Below are positions 1 through 7,467 of a stretch of 17,707 bases of DNA, in pieces. Where the stretch lies: positions 1-17,707 of the forward strand of contig JACMQJ010000505.1 in the NCBI GenBank assembly GCA_014377055.1. Direction: 5' to 3'. This DNA comes from Candidatus Sericytochromatia bacterium (GTDB taxonomy: Bacteria > Cyanobacteriota > Sericytochromatia > UBA7694 > JACMQJ01). The notes beneath the pieces are model-generated. The model did not search any database. It was given only the letters and a program-made list of their open reading frames with translations, and had not been told where the DNA came from. A program made the position numbers and the translations under genes. How positions within the stretch are numbered: position 1 is the stretch's first letter; the number at the start of each line of letters is the position of its first letter.

Positions 1-886
1 AACCATTAACACAGTAAAGATACATATTTTCTGGCTGACAACTCAATTCGTCAAACAAATATTCAATATTGTTATACTCTCTAACACCAATAAACTTCTT
101 TTCAGGTAAATAATGAACCCAATGAAAGCTATTGTCTTTTCCATTTTGAAATTTTAAAGACTGAAGATGGCAAAATAAGATAACATCTCTACCATCATTA
201 AGAGCTACTTTAAATGGCACTTTTTTATAACTCTCTTTTATTTCAAAATCTTTTAAACTTTGTAAAATGCCAGAGTCTTCTGTTTTGTATTCTACTAGCA
301 TTAAGGGAATGCCATTAATATAATGAAGAAAATCAGATCGTTCAGTTTTTTTATACTGATGAATAACAGGAACACGGCGTTCTCTAATCGTATAAAAATC
401 GTTTTTACCTAAATATTTACCAGCTTTTTCAAAATAGATAACATTGTATTCAAAAGTATCTTTAATACCTTTTAAAGTAATAGCTCTTTTTAAATGTAGT
501 TTAAGGTCTTGATTCGGTGTAAAAATTAATTGAAAAAGTTCAGCTTCATTTTGAACATGTTCATACTTTTGTTTAAAGTCCTGGAATATAATTTCCAAAA
601 CTTCTTCTATTGATTGCTTGCATTTATGTTTAGATAAAAAAAAGTTAAGATTGTTAAAGTTAAAATCCTTTATTTTCTCTCTTAACCCAACAATACCAAA
701 TTGAGACTTAAGGTTAGAATGCCCTGTAATAGAGCCACCAATTAAAGGAGAACATTCTTGCAACACATCAGCATATTGCGTAGAAAATTCTTCAGAATAA
801 ATACTAATAGCCTTGCCTGAATATGCTTCTACTTGTTTTTCAATAAAGGCTTTGCCTTCATTTTGGTATGTTATTTCTTTACTCAT
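1..886 (-). CDS. hsdR: Type I restriction endonuclease subunit R, N-terminal part (runs off left edge)
   Basis: The reading frame is open from an ATG at 886 (preceded by AAGGA at about 894-898) to the window edge, giving the first 295 residues of a much longer protein. It is the N-terminal nuclease domain of HsdR, the motor and cleavage subunit that, with HsdM and HsdS, translocates and cuts unmodified DNA. The PD-(D/E)xK site is visible: Asp185 in RSDFLHYINGIP, then Glu199 and Lys201 in LVEYK, 14 residues on as in HsdR proteins. The helicase motor domains lie outside the window, so completeness cannot be judged. It starts 40 bp after hsdS ends and is probably the last gene of the hsdM-hsdS-hsdR operon. 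Family assignment is firm. Confidence 0.95.
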   Translation of the reverse strand, partial: MSKEITYQNEGKAFIEKQVEAYSGKAISIYSEEFSTQYADVLQECSPLIGGSITGHSNLKSQFGIVGLREKIKDFNFNNLNFFLSKHKCKQSIEEVLEIIFQDFKQKYEHVQNEAELFQLIFTPNQDLKLHLKRAITLKGIKDTFEYNVIYFEKAGKYLGKNDFYTIRERRVPVIHQYKKTERSDFLHYINGIPLMLVEYKTEDSGILQSLKDFEIKESYKKVPFKVALNDGRDVILFCHLQSLKFQNGKDNSFHWVHYLPEKKFIGVREYNNIEYLFDELSCQPENMYLYCVNG

Positions 887-926
887 TATTCATCCTTGAT
901 ATATTATAAAAATGGTATTTGTTATT

Positions 927-2231
927 TTATTTAACAAGATATTTACCAGATAAAAGATTATCTAATAACCAATCAAATTTTTGTCTTTCTTTGGTAAGAA
1001 ATTCTTTTTGCTGATCAATTAAGGCGGTTACATCTTTTAGTAATAAACCTATTAAAATTTGTTCTTCTAATAATGGAATTATAATCTGTATTGATTGTGC
1101 TGCACTATCAGATAAGGATTCTTGTGTACTCCCTTTACAATTTTGGTTTTTTCTTTCCTGGAAAGAAGAAGTTTGTATTAAATTATATAAAAAATTCCTA
1201 TCTATAAAAATGGGATTTGGTCTTAATCCTAAAAATCCAGTAGATAGTAAAATATCTTGTTTTTTTGCAAAATTTAATATTTTTAATGTGTTTTTCATTC
1301 TTGCCATATAGATTGAATTATCATAAACTGCCAAATTTGCTCGTGAGGGTTTTGTATCATAAGAAAAAAAACCTGTGGGTTGTAATGATAAATTAAAATC
1401 TTCCACTTCACCAGTTGCATAAAAAGGTAATTTACCACTATATAGCTTAACACCAGTTTTTATTAATGGAATATTAATTCCGCCTATTGTATCTAAATCC
1501 CAATCATGAGGAATCTCTTTCATCTCCCCATTAATTTCTACTTCTTTCCAATTATCATCAGCATTTTTGTAAAATATAGTTTGCCCACCTACTTCTTTTA
1601 CACGAAGTCTGCCAGATAGTAATTCTTCACTTAAATATTGAAAGCGAGACTCATATTTAGAGATAAGAGATTCAATATCTTGAATTATTGATTCTTGTGA
1701 AGAGAGGATTGAGGCTATGGCTGATTGTTGCTCAAGGGGTGGTAGAGCTAATTGAAAAGATTTTATATCTTCCCATCTTGCTCTGGGCATTCTTGTTCCT
1801 TCGGCTTTTTCATTAATATAACTATTAAATTTTTCTTCTATAATAAGAGAATACAAATATAAAGGAATTGTTTCCTGAGTATTAGATAAAACTATAATTT
1901 CTGTTGAGCATAATCCTTCTTTATCGGCAACCCAATATTTTTTTAAATATGGTCTTAATTTTCCATATAAAATATCATTTTTTTCAAAAATTGTTTTTAT
2001 GCTCTTGTTTTCTTTCCATGTTGAAGAAGAAATTATTTTCCCATCTCCTTGAGAAATATCTTCTAAATTTATACAAAAATTGTCATTTTCTTTGGTTATT
2101 CTTCTTTTCTTTTTCTCTTGAGCAATATTTTTAATTGCACTTAATTTCCAAAATAATGGAATATCTTTATCTTCACCATTAATTTCAACTTCTTTCCATT
2201 CAGTATTTTTAACTAATTGATAATTATTCAT
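927..2231 (-). CDS. hsdS: Type I restriction-modification specificity subunit S
   Basis: A 434-residue DNA-recognition subunit of the type I complex, of normal length. Two target recognition domains (about 27-170 and 240-385) each follow a copy of WKEVEINGE (12-20 and 228-236) and each precede a helical conserved region. The first helical region runs about 171-220 (PPLEQQSAIASIL ... LLSGRL) and the second about 386-434 (PLLEEQILIGLLL ... LLSGKYLVK). The first TRD carries typical segments such as LRPYLKKYW and GTRMPRARWEDI. The ATG at 2231 lies inside the end of hsdM (8-bp overlap) behind GAGG, so translation is likely coupled. The bipartite DNA target cannot be predicted from sequence alone. 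The gene appears intact. Confidence 0.95.
   Translation of the reverse strand: MNNYQLVKNTEWKEVEINGEDKDIPLFWKLSAIKNIAQEKKKRRITKENDNFCINLEDISQGDGKIISSSTWKENKSIKTIFEKNDILYGKLRPYLKKYWVADKEGLCSTEIIVLSNTQETIPLYLYSLIIEEKFNSYINEKAEGTRMPRARWEDIKSFQLALPPLEQQSAIASILSSQESIIQDIESLISKYESRFQYLSEELLSGRLRVKEVGGQTIFYKNADDNWKEVEINGEMKEIPHDWDLDTIGGINIPLIKTGVKLYSGKLPFYATGEVEDFNLSLQPTGFFSYDTKPSRANLAVYDNSIYMARMKNTLKILNFAKKQDILLSTGFLGLRPNPIFIDRNFLYNLIQTSSFQERKNQNCKGSTQESLSDSAAQSIQIIIPLLEEQILIGLLLKDVTALIDQQKEFLTKERQKFDWLLDNLLSGKYLVK
1528..1550. repeat. Internal direct repeat of hsdS, copy before the second recognition domain
   Basis: A 23-bp stretch matching 2176-2198 with a single mismatch. Both copies encode WKEVEINGE directly ahead of a target recognition domain. 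Such repeats can serve as crossover points for swapping recognition domains between hsdS alleles; that role is inference. Confidence 0.75.
2176..2198. repeat. Internal direct repeat of hsdS, copy before the first recognition domain
   Basis: The partner of the 23-bp repeat at 1528-1550, about 650 bp away in the same orientation, with one base different. It sits just inside the hsdS start, ahead of the first target recognition domain. Confidence 0.75.
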
Positions 2232-3966
2232 CTGACACCTCTAAAGCTAAAACTTGAGAAATCAATGAATTCATTTGTGATTTCTTGGCAACTAAATTAG
2301 TTTCAAGTTCAATAATTTCTTTTTCTAAAGAAACAATATCAACAATTTCTTTCTCTTTTTCTTTAGAAAAATAACGTTGCACACTTAAATTGAATTTATT
2401 TTTTTCTAAAGTAGCAAAATCAGCATAGCCACAATAGTCTACTTCTTCAATTCGCTCTAAATAGTTTTGAATAGCTTTTTGTTCTTGCCAATTATTAAAT
2501 TTACCGACTTTTTTAAAGTCTTTACTGGCATTGACCATAAAGACTTTGCCTTTATCAGCTTCTTTTTTATCTTTATTTAGAATCCAAAGAACAACAGGAA
2601 TTGAAGTGGTTAAAAACATATTTCCAGGCAATGTTACAATACCCTCAATAATATCTTCTTGCAGTAAATGTTTACGAATTTCTTTTGCGCTATCACGAAA
2701 TAATGTGCCTAATGGCATAACAATTACGGCTTTACCCTGTTTATTTAGTAAATCATAAATGGTCATTAAGAAAGCATATTCACCTTCTGCTTTTTTAGGC
2801 ACACCAAATTTCCAGCGGTCATCTTTAGACTTATTAGCTTGCGCATACTCAATACCATAGTTTTTGGTGCCGTAGGGTGGATTGGCAACAACGATATCAA
2901 GCTGCCCTCTCATACGACCAATACCGTTCTTATAATCTGTAATAACGTTTGAGTTTTGATCAGAAATTTCAATTCCTGCATTATAAGTATCAATGGTATT
3001 ATGGAAAATCATGTTAATTAAACCAAGACAGTATTGAAATGCCTTTAATTCTTGCCCATAAAACGAGAATACAGCTTTAGAAACCTTACCAGGCTCCATT
3101 TTTTCACATTCAGCCATGATTAAGTCGTAACCATAAATTAAAAATGTGTTTGAACCAGAAGTGGGGTCGCCAATGGAAATATGAGTTTTTTGACCACTAA
3201 TTAGTTTTCTTGCATAATCTTTAATATCGGTAAATTGCCAAGCATTCTTTACTAAAGGAGTAGGGGTAAAGAATTCACCACCTTTTTTACCCGCATCTGA
3301 TGCAAATCTACCCATTAAGTCCATATAGATATCAGAGAACATATCGGTAGAAATATTTTCCATATTAAACTCATACTTTGACAATTCTGCATGACAGGTT
3401 TTATAAAATTCAGAAAATGGAACAATATTTTTTTGTAAAATTAGCTGACGATATTCAAATGTAGTGAATACATGCTTCATTGTAGTATTTAATGCTTCAA
3501 TGATTTCAAACATAAGTTCAACGAAGTTTTTAGCCTTAGTCACATAAACTTGATTAAACATTAACCGCTTACTACCTTCTTGCCCAACACCGACTTGGCG
3601 CTCATCACCGTTAGGATTATCTTGGAAACCCATAAGGTCTGCCCAAGTAATCAAAACGATGCTTGGCTGAAGATTGTTTTCTTTAATGCTGTTATTATCA
3701 TAAAAGCGATAACTTTTAAGATTGATGTCTGATAATGCTTGCTCATCTGAAGACGCACCCATTTCTACTAATTCAAAGAACGAAGAACCATTATTTTTAT
3801 TAAATTCTGCTTGTAAATCTAGTGTACGTTTAACCAAACAAGTAGGAAGAACAATCTTAGCATAATCTTCAACTGTACCATTACCTTTATCCCTTACCAT
3901 ATCGGCAAATGCCCAAACGATTTTCTTGATTTCACTGTACAAAATTGAATTAGTCTGCATTGTCAT
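2224..3966 (-). CDS. hsdM: Type I restriction-modification N6-adenine methyltransferase subunit M
   Basis: A 580-residue modification subunit that methylates adenine in the sequence chosen by HsdS using S-adenosylmethionine, and is also needed for restriction. An N-terminal helical HsdM domain (about 1-170) is followed by the methyltransferase fold: GEFFTP (230-235), AdoMet-binding motif I GDPTSGSNTFL (266-276) and catalytic motif IV NPPYG (362-366). The C-terminus (about 555-580) is charged and probably coiled-coil. Motif I differs from the usual DPxCGSGGF form by having Asn-Thr after GS. The ATG at 3966 has AGGA 8 nt upstream. It is the first gene of the operon and overlaps hsdS by 8 bp. 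It looks intact, though the motif I change merits an activity check. Confidence 0.95.
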   Translation of the reverse strand: MTMQTNSILYSEIKKIVWAFADMVRDKGNGTVEDYAKIVLPTCLVKRTLDLQAEFNKNNGSSFFELVEMGASSDEQALSDINLKSYRFYDNNSIKENNLQPSIVLITWADLMGFQDNPNGDERQVGVGQEGSKRLMFNQVYVTKAKNFVELMFEIIEALNTTMKHVFTTFEYRQLILQKNIVPFSEFYKTCHAELSKYEFNMENISTDMFSDIYMDLMGRFASDAGKKGGEFFTPTPLVKNAWQFTDIKDYARKLISGQKTHISIGDPTSGSNTFLIYGYDLIMAECEKMEPGKVSKAVFSFYGQELKAFQYCLGLINMIFHNTIDTYNAGIEISDQNSNVITDYKNGIGRMRGQLDIVVANPPYGTKNYGIEYAQANKSKDDRWKFGVPKKAEGEYAFLMTIYDLLNKQGKAVIVMPLGTLFRDSAKEIRKHLLQEDIIEGIVTLPGNMFLTTSIPVVLWILNKDKKEADKGKVFMVNASKDFKKVGKFNNWQEQKAIQNYLERIEEVDYCGYADFATLEKNKFNLSVQRYFSKEKEKEIVDIVSLEKEIIELETNLVAKKSQMNSLISQVLALEVSDE

Positions 3967-3990
3967 AAATAATCCTAAAAAATATCAATA

Positions 3991-4019
3991 ATTCTACCAT
4001 AAAAGAACTTTTTTGATAA
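3991..4019 (-). promoter_or_regulatory. Predicted sigma70-type promoter for the hsdMSR operon
   Basis: Read on the minus strand, a TTATCA -35 box (4014-4019) and a TAGAAT -10 box (3991-3996) are 17 bp apart, with TGG just before the -10 (extended -10 form). The predicted start would give a leader of about 20 nt before the hsdM ATG. Prediction by pattern only. Confidence 0.5.
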
Positions 4020-4165
4020 GTAAATATTTTATTGTTAATTACTTATGCCTGATTTAATAAATATTCCGTATTATAGTATTCATAGTCAACTTTAAAAGTT
4101 TCTTTCTTCTCTAACAATTTACTAATTTAGTATATCTGTTAAAATAAACATAACGAGGAATTATT

Positions 4166-5194
4166 ATGCAGTTACACTACGGAAATTTAATTGAGCAAGC
4201 TAAAAATGGTGAATTTGATGTCATTATTCATGGTTGTAATTCGTTTAATACTATGGGCTCTGGAATTGCCAAACATATCAAAACTCATTTTCCAGAAGCT
4301 TTTGAAGCTGATAAAAAAACTGGTTATGGTGATAAGAACAAAATAGGAACTTTTTCTGAAGCTACTGTTGAAATAAATGGACACAAATTAACTATTATTA
4401 ATGCATACACCCAGTATCGCTATGGAAATGAGAGAGACCAGTTTGAATATGACTCTTTTCCTCAGTTACTGCAAAATATTAAAAATAAATACCCGAATTC
4501 GAAATTTGGGATGCCTCTGATTGGTTGCGGTTTGGCTGCTGGCGATGAAGTGAGGATTCTAAAAATGATTAAAGAAAACTTTGAAGGGCTTGACTATAAA
4601 CTGGTAGAAATTGATTTGAATAGAAAACTAAAATTAGATACACCTAAGCAATCAGTTCATGAAGCTCCTCAATACACTTACTTTTTCCACTTAACATCAC
4701 CATTTAGCAATTTTCATCCTGCTAAATTTGAATACAAAGACCTCACCTTTATTTCTAACGAGCAATTCATGATGTACAGCAAAGCCAAAAACTTTAAAGA
4801 TGAAGTGTCTGCTGCAAAGATTTTAGAGCTTAATAAAACTCCGATAGCAAGAGACTTTATTGATGGCAAGATTACGAGAGAAAAAATTGTCAATAACAAA
4901 GACTGGGCTGATGCATGGAATAAGCTGATGATGAGTGTTAAAAAGATTGGTAGAGGAGTTCAAAACTATGATGATGTTGTCTGGACTAACAAAAGAGAAA
5001 AGATTGTCTTGTTTGGTGGAAGACTAAAATTTACTCAAAACGAGGACTTGAAACAGATACTGCTTAATACTGGTAACACTTTAATGTGTGAAGCTGCTAA
5101 TCACGATAAAATATCTACTATGCAAAATGTTATCCAAAAATTAAAAGAAGATTTTTCACTTGAGTTAAAGAATAAAGCAAAGAATAAGCCTTAA
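4166..5194 (+). CDS. Macro domain-NADAR protein, 5' part of a gene split by the mobile element
   Basis: A 342-residue product in its present form. Residues 1-150 are a macro domain: ADP-ribose loops HGCNSFNTMGSGIAKHI (22-38) and PLIGCGLAAGD (117-127). After a linker, a NADAR (YbiA-like) domain starts near 170 with FHLTSPFSNFHPAK and SNEQFMMYSKAKNF, the usual family signatures. NADAR enzymes cleave N-glycosidic bonds; some remove ADP-ribose from guanine in DNA as partners of DarT toxins. Native codons end at residue 313 (NHD) or within the 10-bp core; the last ~29 residues come from the element and replace the WGxG motif and the whole DUF4326 domain found at 16770-17321. The NADAR activity is therefore probably lost, while the macro domain may still work. 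The ATG at 4166 follows GAGGA (4155-4159). It is transcribed divergently from hsdM. The substrate is unknown. Confidence 0.9.
   Translation: MQLHYGNLIEQAKNGEFDVIIHGCNSFNTMGSGIAKHIKTHFPEAFEADKKTGYGDKNKIGTFSEATVEINGHKLTIINAYTQYRYGNERDQFEYDSFPQLLQNIKNKYPNSKFGMPLIGCGLAAGDEVRILKMIKENFEGLDYKLVEIDLNRKLKLDTPKQSVHEAPQYTYFFHLTSPFSNFHPAKFEYKDLTFISNEQFMMYSKAKNFKDEVSAAKILELNKTPIARDFIDGKITREKIVNNKDWADAWNKLMMSVKKIGRGVQNYDDVVWTNKREKIVLFGGRLKFTQNEDLKQILLNTGNTLMCEAANHDKISTMQNVIQKLKEDFSLELKNKAKNKP
5105..5114. repeat. attL core, left copy of the 10-bp GATAAAATAT direct repeat
   Basis: The left junction lies within the NADAR codons Asp-Lys-Ile of the host gene. The same 10 bp occur at 16770-16779. In the reconstructed empty site only one copy is present. 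Confidence 0.85.
5112..5122. repeat. Left terminal inverted repeat of the element (TATCTACTATG)
   Basis: An 11-bp sequence that is the exact reverse complement of 16758-16768. In the joined circular form the two copies would face each other across an 8-nt spacer (AGATAAAA). This is the layout of a tyrosine recombinase core site with two arm-binding half sites. Confidence 0.75.
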
Positions 5195-5387
5195 CTTAGA
5201 CATTGACAGTTATCCAAAAAACTTATTAATTATCACCCAAGGGTAAATTTTTTATTTTTATTTACTTATTTAAATATCAAGTTTGTAATTACTTGTCCAA
5301 AATTTGACATTAGTTTTTATTGCCTTACTGTATAAGGTATATTTACTAATATTAAATGATTACATCAACCCATAAAATTATCCAAAA
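5130..5387 (+). repeat. Four TTRTCCAAAA motifs spaced 80-85 bp at the left end
   Basis: Direct copies of TTATCCAAAA at 5130-5139, 5210-5219 and 5378-5387, with TTGTCCAAAA at 5293-5302; start-to-start distances are 80, 83 and 85 bp. The first two copies share the longer form GTTATCCAAAAA. Copies 2 and 3 each lie beside a TTGACA hexamer (5203-5208 and 5304-5309). A related TGTCCAAGA occurs on the minus strand at the right end (16738-16746). They may be arm-type or regulatory sites for an element protein; function is inferred. Confidence 0.5.
5304..5336 (+). promoter_or_regulatory. Possible promoter region of the recombinase operon
   Basis: A perfect TTGACA (5304-5309) is followed by TACTGT (5326-5331, 16-bp spacing) or TATAAG (5331-5336, 21-bp spacing, too long to be ideal). 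It directly abuts a TTGTCCAAAA repeat (5293-5302), so binding there could control the operon. A second TTGACA at 5203-5208 has only weak -10 options near 5224-5231. Confidence 0.3.
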
Positions 5388-7467
5388 TTCACAAATAATG
5401 TTTTATAACAGCTTTATGGATGATCTTTCATATATTGATAACAATATTGTATTAGAGCTTAAAAAAGTAGCTCTTTTACAAATAAAGAAATCCAATGCAA
5501 ATTTGATTATTAAACTTCTTAATATTTATTGTTATTTATACGATGTAAAGATCAATTATTTAACCTTTAAAAATTCAAGCAATAAACAATTGTTTTCAAG
5601 TTTTTTACAATTTTGCTCATCTAACTTTTTAGGCTATTCTTTAAAGTTTAAACAACTAATTAGGAATTATTTAGTACGGATGATCGCAGCCTTGAACAAG
5701 GATAGATTAGTTCCTTTAGAGGTTTATAGTAAAAATATAGATTTTAATCTTGCACTGGATACCTTACCGTTAAAAAATAAGTTATTAATCCTGCAAGGCT
5801 ATTTATTTGAAAGAAAAAATACCGGAGCGATTCATTTAATTCGATATGCAACCCATTGGGGTGAAGAAGCAGCACTAGGTGTAGTTTCTAAGCTTAATCT
5901 TTTTCCTAGGCACAATAAAATAAATAATGGCAGTATGACGATATTAAATAAGTATATAGATTACTGTATAAGAAATAATAAAAATTTTTTATTTTCTAAT
6001 ACTGAAGATCTGGCTAAATATATTTCTGTATTTTTTAATGAAACTAATGATAAAAAAGTAAATATTGAACCTTATAAGTCTTTCTGGAATAATTTTATTG
6101 AATATTTCAATGATGTTTTTTCACCCATTAATAAAGATTTATTAAGATTAAAAACACAAAGGTCAAATGGAAATTTAGCCCATATAAAAATAAAAAATAG
6201 TAAGCAAGTTAAAAATAAACTAATAACTGAAATACCTCTTGAAATAAGTGATGAAAAATCTATTTTTATTTTAAAGAATAAAATAAACCAGGATATAGAG
6301 ATAGTGACTGCTTGGGCAAATAGTGTGGTTGACGATTACATTAAACAACAAAAAATAGGCGAATATCCAACTGACGATTTTTTCACAGAGCCAATGGAGA
6401 CACTTAGGACGAAGCATAAGATGTGGCTGGATGGCGGGATGAGTAATTGGTTAAGAAATAACTTGAATAAAAATGCCATTTTAAATAAAACTCATGTTAT
6501 TGCCATATGTTGTCTACTAGTTATTAATCATCCTTCTATAACCGATCAATTTTTAAAAAATTTGACCATAACTTCAGTAATTAAAACAGATATTGGTATA
6601 TTTTTAGTAGGTCAAAAACATAGAAAAGGAAAAACCTTTTCTGAACAAAAGATTTTACTGAACCAGACTACTGAAAAATTAATAAATATTTTGTTAATAA
6701 ACAGTGAAAAAATGAGTCGTATTGTTAATTCTGACTATTTATTTTTACATGTAAATGAAAATGCTTTTTTAAAAATAGTAAATTCTAATATAACTTTAGC
6801 AAAAAATTTATCTACTGAAATAAGTTTAACTGAGTTTATTAACAAAAATTATGATTTCGATAAGCAATCTGTAACTGATTTTGTTTCTAAAGTAACGTTT
6901 ACAAAAATAAGGGCAACTTGTGCTGTAAAAGAATTTTTTACAAGCCAAAATACAAAAAAAATGGCTGAAATTTTAGGACATGAAAACTATAACCCTAAAT
7001 TATTGACACATTACTTGCCAGAACCAATTATTCATTTTTATCAAAGCCGCTGGATTAGAATTTTTCAAAAAGGAATAATTTATGAAGCTATGAAAGATAG
7101 TGATTATTTATTACAAGCGATAGGATTTAAAAGTATGGATACTTTAAATGAATTTTTAGAGAATCATATATTGAAAGACTTACCTAATAACAAGAAGCAT
7201 AAAACAGAGGCTTCTGAAAGTTTTAATGAATGCTACATAGCAATAAATGAAGAAAACTTAACTGCTTTACTGTCTCTCAAAGAAGCAGTTGATAAGGCTG
7301 TGAATAAAATAGAAATTAAAGATAAAGCCATATTTTGGTGTGATTTCACAGATAAATTAGTAAGTGAAATAAAAACCAATAAAACATATTACTCCTTTGA
7401 TAAATTGTTAAATAAAGCTAGTAGTAAAATTAATTCTGATAATTTCAAAAAGGTCATTTATGTTTAA
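5356..7467 (+). CDS. Tyrosine-recombinase-fold protein with degenerate active site
   Basis: A 703-residue protein, first gene of the element's recombination operon. The C-terminal half keeps the recombinase fold pattern: TKIRATCAVKEFF (516-528) stands where HxxR occurs, so Arg519 is kept but the His is Thr. LGHENYN (540-546) and LLTHYL with Tyr553 match the GH and nucleophile boxes, though the His-to-Tyr distance is 11 rather than the usual 9. The first catalytic Arg is missing: the expected place reads LLVINHPSITD (387-397). It may be a structural or accessory recombinase rather than a catalyst. The N-terminal ~370 residues match nothing I recognise. No clear ribosome site precedes the ATG at 5356; an ATG at 5398 is an alternative start. 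It overlaps the next gene by 8 bp. Confidence 0.75.
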   Translation: MITSTHKIIQNSQIMFYNSFMDDLSYIDNNIVLELKKVALLQIKKSNANLIIKLLNIYCYLYDVKINYLTFKNSSNKQLFSSFLQFCSSNFLGYSLKFKQLIRNYLVRMIAALNKDRLVPLEVYSKNIDFNLALDTLPLKNKLLILQGYLFERKNTGAIHLIRYATHWGEEAALGVVSKLNLFPRHNKINNGSMTILNKYIDYCIRNNKNFLFSNTEDLAKYISVFFNETNDKKVNIEPYKSFWNNFIEYFNDVFSPINKDLLRLKTQRSNGNLAHIKIKNSKQVKNKLITEIPLEISDEKSIFILKNKINQDIEIVTAWANSVVDDYIKQQKIGEYPTDDFFTEPMETLRTKHKMWLDGGMSNWLRNNLNKNAILNKTHVIAICCLLVINHPSITDQFLKNLTITSVIKTDIGIFLVGQKHRKGKTFSEQKILLNQTTEKLINILLINSEKMSRIVNSDYLFLHVNENAFLKIVNSNITLAKNLSTEISLTEFINKNYDFDKQSVTDFVSKVTFTKIRATCAVKEFFTSQNTKKMAEILGHENYNPKLLTHYLPEPIIHFYQSRWIRIFQKGIIYEAMKDSDYLLQAIGFKSMDTLNEFLENHILKDLPNNKKHKTEASESFNECYIAINEENLTALLSLKEAVDKAVNKIEIKDKAIFWCDFTDKLVSEIKTNKTYYSFDKLLNKASSKINSDNFKKVIYV

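Noticed and set aside
1904..2134. Short open frames opposite hsdS, hsdM, the NADAR genes and the cargo genes
   Set aside because: They lie antisense to clearly conserved genes, lack ribosome sites and encode low-complexity hydrophobic peptides typical of shadows in AT-rich DNA.
5105..5114. 10-bp repeat as a target-site duplication made by a DDE transposase
   Set aside because: No transposase of that type is present. The element encodes tyrosine recombinases and has inverted half sites around the repeat, which fits site-specific recombination better.
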